Positions 15,112 to 23,828 of a stretch of 33,442 nucleotides of DNA are shown in pieces. The translations under genes were made by a program, and so were the position numbers. This stretch comes from an uncultured Eubacteriales bacterium (lineage in GTDB: Bacteria > Bacillota > Clostridia > Oscillospirales > Acutalibacteraceae). The stretch is from NCBI GenBank assembly GCA_934630995.1, contig CAKTXU010000001.1, positions 1 to 33,442 of the forward strand. The letters are read 5' to 3'. Numbering within the stretch: position 1 is the stretch's first letter; each line of letters starts with the position of its first letter. Below the pieces are notes generated by a model that did not search any database, was not told the DNA's origin, and was given only the letters and a program-made list of their open reading frames with translations.

Positions 15112-18100
15112 ATGAAACACAGCAAAGCATACCGCGCGCTATCCATCGTTTTGTGTCTGCTCATGCTGCTTAGTGCGATGCCGCTTGCGGTATTTGCAAC
15201 GGGTGCAGAAACATCCCTGACCATTGCCTCGACCAAGACCTCAGCTCTGGCGCCGGGCGTACAGGAGCAGGAGATAGTGGCATATGATGCGCAGGGCAAA
15301 CGCATCGTCTACTATGCAATTTCGGCAGATATCGCGACAAACAGCGACGTCCTTGTCAAGGCCAACTACCATGACAACGACAATACAGGCGTTTGGGGCA
15401 AGGCGACCGTTATGGAGCAGGCGTCGGCCGCAAAAGAAAAACGCGGGTACAATGTCGTCGCGTCCACTAACGCCTCCTATTACAATGTATCAACAGGCCA
15501 GCCCACCGGCGCTTTCGTCATGGAAGGCGTCAATATCAACGGCAACAGTATGGGGAACAGCTATGAGTTCTTCGCCGTCATGAAAGACGGCACCGCTATG
15601 ATTGGGAAAAGAGGGACGTTCAGTCAGTATGCGGACAATGTCCAGGAAGCGGTCGGCGGTTACCGTATGCTGGTCTGGGACGGTCAGATAGTTTCCGGAC
15701 TTGATACGACGAACAAATATCCCCGCTCGACTGTCGGCATCAAGGCGGACGGCAATGTGGTGCTGATGGTGGCTGACGGCAACCAGAGCCCTTACTCCGT
15801 CGGCCTCAACTATCAGGAGCAGGCGGAAATCATGCTGAGCCTGGGCTGCGTCGCGGCCATTGAGCTCGACGGCGGCGGATCCGCCACCTATGCGGCAAAG
15901 CTGGAGGGTACGGATGAGGTTGTCGTCAGAAACAGCTGTTGTGACGGCACCGTGCGTTCCGTTTCCAATACGATTATGGTCATTTCCACGGCTGCTGCGG
16001 ACGGGACATTTGACCATGCCAACCTCAGCACGGAATATGCGTTCCATGCGCCGCACTCCCAGGTAAGGATTGCCGCCACAGGTGCGGACAAGGGCGGACA
16101 CAGCGCTGAAATCCCCCCCGATGTGACCTGGACGCTGTCCAACGACTCCTACGGAACCATCGCCGACGGGGTTTTCAGCTCCAACGGAAAAACCGGTACG
16201 GTTACGGCGCAAATGCTGCACGGGGGCAAGGTGGTCGGTGAGCTGGATATCACCCTTGTCAATCCCACCTCCATCGCCTTCTCCTCCTCCGCCAAGACCG
16301 TTCCCTACGGTAAGTCCTCGGACATGACCATAACGGCCATGTACAATGGCGCGGAGGTGTATGCGACGGCCGACGCCTACGCCTTTACCCTGTCCGACAC
16401 GGCGGCGGGAAACATGAACGGCTTTACCTTTACCGCTGCCGAAGACGAGTCGATTGGCGGCGCGACCCTGACGGCCGCCTACCGGTACGCCGACGCCCTG
16501 GACCCGATAGCGGTTACTATCACCTTCGGCAAGGGCTCCGATATTCTGTTCGACTTTGAGAACGCGGACATCTCCGACTGGACCGATTATTACGGCATGG
16601 TGAACTCCGGGTACACCGGCGGATATACCAACATCTATTCGACCACTGAGTCTGGAAACTACTCGTCCAATGTAAATATGGATACCTTTCTGGCTACCAG
16701 GGAAAACGGCGGCCAGGTCAAAAACGGCCAATATTCCTTGGGCGTTACGATGGATTATCTGCAGAGTACGGAGCACGGAGAATGGCAGTACGCCTATCTG
16801 TACTATCTGGGCGATTTGCTGACCTACCGCGATGTGAAGAACGGCGTAAACGGCACCCGCCTCGGCATGTGGATGTACATACCGCAGGAGGCGGTCGGCA
16901 GTTGCGCCAGGCTCGCCTATACCTATGAGACTGCCGACGGAAAGCTCAACACCGCTTACCTCTATTTCACCTACCAGTATGTCGACAAGGGCTTTTCCAA
17001 ACTAACCTCAGAAAACATCCCCGAGGCCGGATGGGCTTATGTCTACTGCGATTTGGACGCCATATCCAAGACTTATGTGACCAGCAGCGTCTATGGGGCG
17101 CGGCAGGACGGCGCCAGGACAGATTATGCCCCGGCCTTCATCCAGTTCATCGTCTCCTCTTCCGCCTACGGAGCGGAAAGATGCACCTTCTATATCGACG
17201 ACATCACTCTGGATTACAGTGACGTTGTCGACGACCGGGACGCACCGCTTGTGAGCAACCCGCTGGTGTTGGACGACCTTAACAGCTATGCGCTGGACGG
17301 CCGTACCATCGGCTTCAACACTATCAGCGTAACAGCGGATGTCGCGGAAGATATGTCCCATGGAGACAACTTCACGGGACTAAATCCGACAACCGCGCAG
17401 ATTTATGTAGACGGTCAGGCTGTCACGACGAATTACGCCGCGGGCAAAATTTCCGCGGCCGGCATCGTTCTTCCCGACGGCACGCATGATATTGCCTTTG
17501 AGATCGCCGATAACCAGGGCAATTATACAAGAGTTACAAGGCAGATCGTCATTGCCGCCGGCAGCAGCTATCCCGTCGTCTCCCTTGAGGGTCAGGCTCT
17601 TGAGGCAGGATTACTGAAAACAGGCGCGCAGTATAACCTTCTCCTCAAGACGTCGGATGTATCCAAAATACAGAGCATCACCACCACCATCTGGCTGAAC
17701 AGCTCCTCCACCTGGGAGCTGGAGCACATGACCGTGCTGAACGGTTTCACCTCAACCTATACCGTCGATAGGAATGCTTGCACCGCGACCATCACTCTGA
17801 CCAGAACCGGTAGCAGCGCCGCAACGGGCGAGGCAGTGTTAGCGACCATCCCCGTGCGCAACTGGTACTGGAACGGCAGTGCCGGCGTGGACGCGGCGAC
17901 ACAGTGGAATTCCAAAAACCATGCACCGCAAATCATCCTGAGCTATAAGGTCAAATCCGGTGCGGTGGCCTATATTGACGGATATACCGTCGACGCGAAC
18001 AATTACGTGGCCGGCTTCTCCAATACGAAAACAGATGTGGAAACCGAATTGAACAGCAGTATCGCCAACCTGAAAAACACCATTGGTACTTGGCATACCC

Positions 18101-20334
18101 ATACCGCGGCTGCGATTGCCGATAAGGCGGCGACCTGCACCGAGGTAGGCTATATCGGGCGCACGGTTTGCTCCGTGTGCAACTCGGTTGTCGACTGGGG
18201 CGAAACGCTTCCCGCCACAGGCCACAACTATATTGTCATCGACAACAAATTGACCTGTGCCAACTGTCATGAAGTCATGAACGGCGAGTACGAAGGCAAA
18301 ATTTACATCGACGGCGTTATTGCCGAGGGCTGGGTCAACGGCAATACCTATTATGCCGACGGCGTCATGGTAACCGGCGCCTATGTCATCGGCGGCGTTG
18401 CCTATGTATTCGATGATAACGGTATTTATCAGCCCGACGCGCTTTTCTCCGGATTCATCGATACACCCCGGGGACGGATGTATTTTCTCTCCAACGACAG
18501 CTATATCACAGGATACAGCTATATCTCCAACACCCCGTACTATTTCGATGGGAAAGGGCTTGCCTATGACGGTGAATATGTCATAGGCGGAGAAACCTGC
18601 CTTTTCGAAAAGGGCGTATTCGTCAGCGCAGCATCCTCCGACGTCGTTCTCGCAGGCTGGGCGGGGGTTGAGGCCCATTTTGTCCTTTATGCAAACGGCA
18701 CCTTGAAATTCAGCGGCAGCGGCGATATGTACTACCATCAGTCCAACGCGACCATTCCCTGGGCCAAGCTGAGAGAGTCCATCACCCGGGTGGAAATCGG
18801 TAAGGACATCACCTCCATCGCTAGATTTGCGTTGGCTCATGCGTATTATGTCGAGGAAATTGTATTTGAAGAGGGCAGTAAACTGGAAACCATCGGTTAT
18901 CAGTCTTTCCACTATTTAAACCGAATCAAAGAATTGATTCTGCCCGATTACGTCAAGACGATTGAGTGGTGTGCTTTCGGCTACTGGACAAGCCTCAAGA
19001 GTATTTATTTGCCGGATAGCTTGGAAAGCATAAATGAAAAAGCTTTTGAAAAACATAACGCTGACCTGGTATTACAGGTTGCCGAAGGTACATATGCCGC
19101 GCAGTTCGCTGAAAAATATGGATTTAAAGTTCAGCTCCGTGAAAAAGTACCACAGGTAGTGGCTCAGGGCGCCTGCGGACAGACCGCCGTCTGGACGCTG
19201 TACGATAACGGAACGCTTGAAATTTCTGGCATGGGCGCGATTGCCGACTACGGCTATTCCAAATACGGCGCGAATGCGGCACCCTGGGCGTTGTACAGAG
19301 AAGAAATCAAGACGGTTGTGATAGGCAAGGACATCACGGTCATCGGTGAGTTCAGCTTCTATCAGTGCACGGCCCTCGCCTCTCTCATATTTGAAGAGGG
19401 CAGCAAGCTCGAGGTCATCGGCAAGGGCGCGGTCGGCTATTGCAGCAGTCTCGAAACGGTGACGCTTCCCGCGTCCTTGAGGGAAATTGCGGACAATGCG
19501 TTCTACTTCTCCGGCCTCAGGACGGTGGCGTTTGAGGAGAACAGCGTCCTTGCGATAATCGGCTCCTATGCGTTCAGAGACAACACGTCCTTAGTCAGCC
19601 TCTTTATTCCCGAAACCGTTGAGGAACTCGGGTCCAGCATCCTGTACAACAGCAATGAGGCGACCGTTCAGGTGGCGGATGACACATACTCCTATGACTA
19701 TGCGGTAAAAAATCGTTTCAAGATGGAGGTCAGACCGCATTCTCCGCGGGTAAAAGCAAGCGGCGCCTGCGGACAGACCGCCGTCTGGACGCTGTACGAT
19801 AACGGAACGCTTGAGATTTCTGGCATGGGCGCGATTGCCGACTACGGCTATTCCAAATACGGCGCGAATGCGGCACCCTGGGCGTTGTACAGAGAAGAAA
19901 TCAAGACGGTTGTGATAGGCAAGGACATCACGGTCATCGGTGAGTTCAGCTTCTATCAGTGCACGGCCCTCGCCTCTCTCATATTTGAAGAGGGCAGCAA
20001 GCTCGAGGTCATCGGCAAGGGCGCGGTCGGCTATTGCAGCAGTCTCGAAACGGTGACGCTTCCCGCGTCCTTGAGGGAAATTGCGGACAATGCGTTCTAC
20101 TTCTCCGGCCTCAGGACGGTGGCGTTTGAGGAGAACAGCGTCCTTGCGATAATCGGCTCCTATGCGTTCAGAGACAACACATCCCTAGAAACCGTTTATA
20201 TCCCTGACGGCGTCACCCATATCGGCTCTGCTATTTTCTATGTATGCGGTGAAAATGTTACCGTATATGTTGCGAATAACTCCTTAGCGCATCAGTACGC
20301 GGTAAAAAACGGCATTCATGCGGTTGTTCGTTGA
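15112..20334 (+). CDS. Secreted surface protein: NAGPA phosphodiester glycosidase + CBM-like + cell-wall-binding-like repeats + BspA-type LRR
   Basis: 1740 aa; AAAGGAGAGG precedes the ATG. Signal peptide 1-29 (hydrophobic LSIVLCLLMLLSAMPLAVFA, cut near VFA-TG). About 112-292: NAGPA/DUF2233 phosphodiester glycosidase, with STNASYY, RSTVGIKADG and ELDGGGSA (251-258). About 300-470: bacterial Ig-like. About 474-700: a carbohydrate-binding-like beta domain (FDFENADISDW to YIDDITLDYSD). About 700-960: Ig/cohesin-like domains. 994-1050: a CxxxGYxxxTxCxxC...PATGH segment seen in many gut Clostridia surface proteins. About 1058-1175: glucan/choline-binding-like repeats (YYADGVMVTGAYVIGG, YYFDGKGLA). 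About 1180-1740: BspA-type leucine-rich repeats, with a nearly perfect 198-residue-period duplication (units from 1353 and 1551). No LPXTG, so anchoring may use the repeats. Inferred role: a surface-bound enzyme/adhesin acting on phosphodiester-linked sugars, perhaps those made with LicD next door. Confidence 0.85.
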   Translation: MKHSKAYRALSIVLCLLMLLSAMPLAVFATGAETSLTIASTKTSALAPGVQEQEIVAYDAQGKRIVYYAISADIATNSDVLVKANYHDNDNTGVWGKATVMEQASAAKEKRGYNVVASTNASYYNVSTGQPTGAFVMEGVNINGNSMGNSYEFFAVMKDGTAMIGKRGTFSQYADNVQEAVGGYRMLVWDGQIVSGLDTTNKYPRSTVGIKADGNVVLMVADGNQSPYSVGLNYQEQAEIMLSLGCVAAIELDGGGSATYAAKLEGTDEVVVRNSCCDGTVRSVSNTIMVISTAAADGTFDHANLSTEYAFHAPHSQVRIAATGADKGGHSAEIPPDVTWTLSNDSYGTIADGVFSSNGKTGTVTAQMLHGGKVVGELDITLVNPTSIAFSSSAKTVPYGKSSDMTITAMYNGAEVYATADAYAFTLSDTAAGNMNGFTFTAAEDESIGGATLTAAYRYADALDPIAVTITFGKGSDILFDFENADISDWTDYYGMVNSGYTGGYTNIYSTTESGNYSSNVNMDTFLATRENGGQVKNGQYSLGVTMDYLQSTEHGEWQYAYLYYLGDLLTYRDVKNGVNGTRLGMWMYIPQEAVGSCARLAYTYETADGKLNTAYLYFTYQYVDKGFSKLTSENIPEAGWAYVYCDLDAISKTYVTSSVYGARQDGARTDYAPAFIQFIVSSSAYGAERCTFYIDDITLDYSDVVDDRDAPLVSNPLVLDDLNSYALDGRTIGFNTISVTADVAEDMSHGDNFTGLNPTTAQIYVDGQAVTTNYAAGKISAAGIVLPDGTHDIAFEIADNQGNYTRVTRQIVIAAGSSYPVVSLEGQALEAGLLKTGAQYNLLLKTSDVSKIQSITTTIWLNSSSTWELEHMTVLNGFTSTYTVDRNACTATITLTRTGSSAATGEAVLATIPVRNWYWNGSAGVDAATQWNSKNHAPQIILSYKVKSGAVAYIDGYTVDANNYVAGFSNTKTDVETELNSSIANLKNTIGTWHTHTAAAIADKAATCTEVGYIGRTVCSVCNSVVDWGETLPATGHNYIVIDNKLTCANCHEVMNGEYEGKIYIDGVIAEGWVNGNTYYADGVMVTGAYVIGGVAYVFDDNGIYQPDALFSGFIDTPRGRMYFLSNDSYITGYSYISNTPYYFDGKGLAYDGEYVIGGETCLFEKGVFVSAASSDVVLAGWAGVEAHFVLYANGTLKFSGSGDMYYHQSNATIPWAKLRESITRVEIGKDITSIARFALAHAYYVEEIVFEEGSKLETIGYQSFHYLNRIKELILPDYVKTIEWCAFGYWTSLKSIYLPDSLESINEKAFEKHNADLVLQVAEGTYAAQFAEKYGFKVQLREKVPQVVAQGACGQTAVWTLYDNGTLEISGMGAIADYGYSKYGANAAPWALYREEIKTVVIGKDITVIGEFSFYQCTALASLIFEEGSKLEVIGKGAVGYCSSLETVTLPASLREIADNAFYFSGLRTVAFEENSVLAIIGSYAFRDNTSLVSLFIPETVEELGSSILYNSNEATVQVADDTYSYDYAVKNRFKMEVRPHSPRVKASGACGQTAVWTLYDNGTLEISGMGAIADYGYSKYGANAAPWALYREEIKTVVIGKDITVIGEFSFYQCTALASLIFEEGSKLEVIGKGAVGYCSSLETVTLPASLREIADNAFYFSGLRTVAFEENSVLAIIGSYAFRDNTSLETVYIPDGVTHIGSAIFYVCGENVTVYVANNSLAHQYAVKNGIHAVVR
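19168..20180 (+). repeat. Near-identical tandem duplication inside the surface-protein gene
   Basis: Bases 19168-19586 and 19762-20180 are the same over 419 bp except one synonymous difference that I found (GAA versus GAG), with a period of exactly 594 bp (198 codons). Each copy encodes a BspA-type LRR block starting GACGQTAVWTLYDNGTLE. Outside the repeats the copies diverge at once. The identity even at third codon positions points to recent duplication or gene conversion. Confidence 0.95.
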
Positions 20335-20367
20335 CGAATTAGTAATTCCATAAACCTTTCATGTTTT

Positions 20368-20405
20368 AATATGCGGCACAGCGGAGAAACGCTGTGTCGC
20401 ATATT
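20368..20405 (+). other. Strong intercistronic hairpin (16-bp stem)
   Basis: 20368-20383 pairs with 20390-20405 (16 bp, one G-U) around a GAGAAA loop. No T-tract follows, so it is not a classical intrinsic terminator. It may stabilise the upstream mRNA end or reduce read-through into the downstream transferase genes. Confidence 0.6.
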
Positions 20406-20439
20406 ACACATGATATATGCATGAAACAGGAGCGTTTCC

Positions 20440-21219
20440 ATGAATATACAGACGTTGGTGGTGACCACCGACCAAAAGGATTATTCCCTGTTGAAAAAAA
20501 TGAATATACAGACGCCGGCCATTGTCGGTAACCAGTGTGACCGCGATGAAATCGAGGAATTTTCCTATGGCGGTAATCCCGTAAAATGGCTTTCTCTCCA
20601 TGAACGAGGCGTGGGGCTGAATAGAAATACCGTATTAATGCGCAGCGAGGCGGATGTGTGTGTGCTGGCGGATGACGACATGGTTTTCATCGACGGTTAT
20701 GAAAAAGTAGTCTCCGATTTGTTCGACCGGTATCCCCACACCGATGTCCTGATTTTCAATCTAAACCAAAAGAGCCCCACCATCTATAAAAACAGCAACG
20801 TAAAAAAAATCCACAGATTCAATTATGGCAAATACGGCGCAGCAAGACTTGCCTTCCGGCGCGAAAGCGTACAATTCAACAATATCTGTTTTCATCTCCT
20901 ATTCGGCGGGGGAGCGAAATACAGCAGCGGAGAAGACAGTATTTTTTTGTACGAATGTCTAAAAAGAAAGCTGCGAGTACTAGCTGTTCCGGTTGCTATC
21001 GCCGAATTGACCAGCGATAGGGAATCGACTTGGTTTCAAGGCTATACGGACGACTTCTTTTTTGATAAAGGTGTATTTTACTATGCGCTAGACAGAAACA
21101 TGGGGAGATTTATTGCACTGTACAATTGCTTTAAGCACCGAAACAGCCGCTATAAACAGTATGGCTGGAAAAAAGCTTATCGGCAGATGCTCCGCGGCAT
21201 ACACAGCGTGAAAAAATAG
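20440..21219 (+). CDS. GT2-like (family A) glycosyltransferase
   Basis: 259-aa transferase of the GT-A type with a short N-terminal fold, a DxD-type metal/nucleotide motif in VLADDDMV (Asp78-80) and a GEDSIF motif near 164-169 that often carries the catalytic acid in GT2 enzymes. A distinctive MNIQTPAIVGNQCDRDEI stretch recurs in small clostridial capsule transferases. AGGAGC lies upstream of the ATG. The donor sugar is unknown. The first and twenty-first codons start the same 15-bp sequence, probably a family feature. Confidence 0.75.
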   Translation: MNIQTLVVTTDQKDYSLLKKMNIQTPAIVGNQCDRDEIEEFSYGGNPVKWLSLHERGVGLNRNTVLMRSEADVCVLADDDMVFIDGYEKVVSDLFDRYPHTDVLIFNLNQKSPTIYKNSNVKKIHRFNYGKYGAARLAFRRESVQFNNICFHLLFGGGAKYSSGEDSIFLYECLKRKLRVLAVPVAIAELTSDRESTWFQGYTDDFFFDKGVFYYALDRNMGRFIALYNCFKHRNSRYKQYGWKKAYRQMLRGIHSVKK

Positions 21220-21280
21220 CCGTTTCACCCTCCCCCTGCATTTCCCTTACAATCTCTAATACTAACAAGGAACGTAAACT

Positions 21281-22483
21281 ATGAGATACGCCATGCTGTC
21301 CACCCTGATTCCTCCGGAGATGGAAGAAGACTTCCTTAAAAATTCCAGCCATACCATGCAGGATGCCGCCAATGTGCTGCAATGGCATCTTTATGAAGGA
21401 TTCTGTTCAAATATCGGAGAAGATATCCCGCTGTTTAACGTCATGCCGGCGGGGAGCTTCCCACAATATTACAGGCGCCCGCTTATTTTCCAATCCAAAT
21501 TCGGTAAAAACGGCGTCAATATAGGCTTTTGTAATATAAAGCTCATCCGAAATGCCTGTAAGTCTAAGAGAATATACAGCGCTTTAAAGAAATGGTGCAA
21601 ATCGGTTGACGATATAAAAATTCTGTTTGTTTACACGATAGCCTCTCCCTTTCTCAAAGCGGTTACCAAGATAAAGCAGGACTTCCCAACGGTGAAGATT
21701 TGCGCGATTGTTGCCGACCTGCCGGACATGACCTGCCTGTCGGATAAAAAGAGCCTATTGCAGAGCCTTTTTTCAAAGCGCCAATCGGAAGAGGCCTACG
21801 GGCTTTTATCCTGTATTGACGCATTCGTTTTGCTGACAAAATATATGGCCGATTATATGCATATCGAGCAGCCCTATTGCGTCGTGGAGGGTATCGCCTC
21901 AGTTGCAGAAAGAGAGGTGCCCGTGAGGGAGATCTATAAAGAAGAAAAAATTGTGTTGTATGCGGGAACTTTACATAGAAAATTTGGTGTTTTGCATTTG
22001 TTGGAGGCATTTCGTCAGTTACGCGATGATAATTTCAGATTATGGATATGCGGGGTGGGAGACAGCGAATCCGCGATTAAAGCTGCGGCCGGTGAAGATA
22101 CCCGTATCGTCTTTATGGGGCAGCTTCCCCGCTCGGAAGTTCTGCAATTGCAGAAAAAAGCAACGTTGTTGGTGAACCCGAGACAAAATAACGAAGAATT
22201 TACCAAATACAGCTTTCCCTCAAAAAATATGGAATATCTGTCTTCCGGTAAACCGCTTATTGCCTATAAGCTCGACGGCATACCCGACGAATACGACCCT
22301 TATATATTTTATCCTGCGGATAATTCCGCGGCTTCCTTGGCAGAAAAAATTTTAGAGGTTGCTGCTATGCCCGAAGATATGCTGATACGACATTGTCGCA
22401 AGGCCTACGATTTTGTTTTATCGTCAAAGAATCACATAGTTCAAACAAAAAAGATATTAGAGCTGATAGGAAGAATCGTTTAA
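21281..22483 (+). CDS. Glycosyltransferase family 4
   Basis: 400-aa GT-B enzyme. The C-terminal donor domain shows IVLYAGTLHRKFGVLHLLEAF, LWICGVGDSE, FMGQLPRSEVL, then NPRQNNEEFTKYSFPSK and MEYLSSGKPLIAYKLDGIP, the E-x7-E-like region of GT4. The N-terminal domain is more divergent. AAGGA precedes the ATG by about 10 nt. It is encoded between the GT2-like gene and the polymerase in the same direction. Linkage and sugar unknown. Confidence 0.85.
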   Translation: MRYAMLSTLIPPEMEEDFLKNSSHTMQDAANVLQWHLYEGFCSNIGEDIPLFNVMPAGSFPQYYRRPLIFQSKFGKNGVNIGFCNIKLIRNACKSKRIYSALKKWCKSVDDIKILFVYTIASPFLKAVTKIKQDFPTVKICAIVADLPDMTCLSDKKSLLQSLFSKRQSEEAYGLLSCIDAFVLLTKYMADYMHIEQPYCVVEGIASVAEREVPVREIYKEEKIVLYAGTLHRKFGVLHLLEAFRQLRDDNFRLWICGVGDSESAIKAAAGEDTRIVFMGQLPRSEVLQLQKKATLLVNPRQNNEEFTKYSFPSKNMEYLSSGKPLIAYKLDGIPDEYDPYIFYPADNSAASLAEKILEVAAMPEDMLIRHCRKAYDFVLSSKNHIVQTKKILELIGRIV

Positions 22484-22511
22484 CTACGCAGTGGAACTGA
22501 GGTGAGAAGAT

Positions 22512-23828
22512 ATGGGCTTACAAGTTGGGAAGACACTATCCAGGGTGAATAGCATACAGCCTGCTCAAAATGACATCTGGTTTATAGGGCTGTTTGTTTG
22601 CCTGTGGAGTAGAACGATTTTATTGCAGTTCTTCAAGGCAGTTTTGCTGCGTGTTCCTATCGTGCGTTATGCCGCAGATTTTGTTTTAACGGCGCTTATT
22701 CTCTTTTTTCTTACAATGGCTCTCCCCTACCTGCTGAAAAAGATAAAGCCGTCGGATATATGCCTATATATGCTGTTGATTTTGTTGTTTCTGTGTCACT
22801 ATTTTTTTTATCCATCCAATAGAGCCGATATCTTCGACATCGGCGTTCCCTTTATTTTCATCGTTTTCCCCTATTATTTTGTCGGATTAGGTTTCAACTA
22901 TGAAAGAATGTACCCGCTGTTATACGGCGTTTCCTGTGTAACTATTTTTGCGCAGTTTTTTTATTCCGTTGTTTTAGGGGAAACCATGGACTCGACGACT
23001 TCGGTCTATGTCGGTAACATGACCGCCTCCTACAATTTATTGCCCCATGTATGTGTATTGTTTTTAGATACGGATAAAAGAAAGCCCATTATAAAGATTA
23101 CGGCCGTCATATTAGGCAGCATATTAATAATCGCTTACGGCAGCCGTGGACCTATCGTTTGTCTGGCTTCCTTTGTTTTGCTGTATATCATCTTTTTCAA
23201 AAAACAAAAAAGAAGCTTTCGATACCTTTTGCTCGTGCTGTGTGCGGCTTTAATTATCTGGTTTTCACTTGATTATATACTTGATTTTCTAAATACGGTC
23301 TCCTCAGCGTTAGGATTGAGCACCCGTATCTTTTCAAAAATATCCAGCAATCAGTTTTTCGTTTCTAGCGATCGCGACATAATACGTACCACACTTTACG
23401 GCTATATTGCCGACAAACCGATGGTCGGCTACGGTTTATGCGGAGATCGGGTTATAACCGGCACCTATGCCCACCATCTTGCCATTGAGTTGTGGATATC
23501 CTTTGGCGTTGTGTTGGGCTCCGCCCTTTTGCTGGCCGTTTTCCTCATCATTTTAAAGGGCGTCAGATACAGCGATTTCGGAAGAGAAAAAGGATTCATT
23601 CTGCTGCTCTTCTGTTGCAGCGTAATCAAATTGTTTTTATCGGGTTCTTTTTTGAATGAAAATCTCCTCTTTCTCCTGCTGGGAATCTGTGTCGGTGTAA
23701 TGAGGAAAAAAGCTTGTGAATGCGATTGCTTTAAACAAGTCTTCCATTGCCACAATGCAGTCCTATATAGCCAATATATCCGTACACCATTTGTCCGGCC
23801 GAAAATACGGAAAGGATACCACAAATGA
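22512..23828 (+). CDS. wzy: O-antigen/capsule repeat-unit polymerase (Wzy-like)
   Basis: 438-aa polytopic membrane protein with about ten to twelve hydrophobic helices and a larger external loop in the second half (around VSSALGLSTRIFSKISSNQF to SSDRDIIRTTLYGYIADKP). This layout and the GYGLCGDRV segment are typical of Wzy/O-antigen-ligase family polymerases, which join lipid-linked repeat units outside the membrane. Sequence conservation in this family is poor, so the call rests on topology and context (next to GTs and a flippase). GAGGTGAG lies before the ATG; the stop overlaps the next start by 4 nt (ATGA). Confidence 0.8.
   Translation: MGLQVGKTLSRVNSIQPAQNDIWFIGLFVCLWSRTILLQFFKAVLLRVPIVRYAADFVLTALILFFLTMALPYLLKKIKPSDICLYMLLILLFLCHYFFYPSNRADIFDIGVPFIFIVFPYYFVGLGFNYERMYPLLYGVSCVTIFAQFFYSVVLGETMDSTTSVYVGNMTASYNLLPHVCVLFLDTDKRKPIIKITAVILGSILIIAYGSRGPIVCLASFVLLYIIFFKKQKRSFRYLLLVLCAALIIWFSLDYILDFLNTVSSALGLSTRIFSKISSNQFFVSSDRDIIRTTLYGYIADKPMVGYGLCGDRVITGTYAHHLAIELWISFGVVLGSALLLAVFLIILKGVRYSDFGREKGFILLLFCCSVIKLFLSGSFLNENLLFLLLGICVGVMRKKACECDCFKQVFHCHNAVLYSQYIRTPFVRPKIRKGYHK

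Noticed and set aside
15490..16776. 428-aa minus-strand frame inside the surface-protein gene
   Set aside because: Antisense shadow of a gene with signal peptide and known domains; compositionally biased Gly/Val/Arg product.
20440..20514. 15-bp direct repeat (20440-20454 and 20500-20514) as a slippage or phase-variation site
   Set aside because: The second MNIQT-type stretch looks like a normal part of this transferase family, the copies are 60 bp apart, and loss would stay in frame. Probably not functional as a switch.
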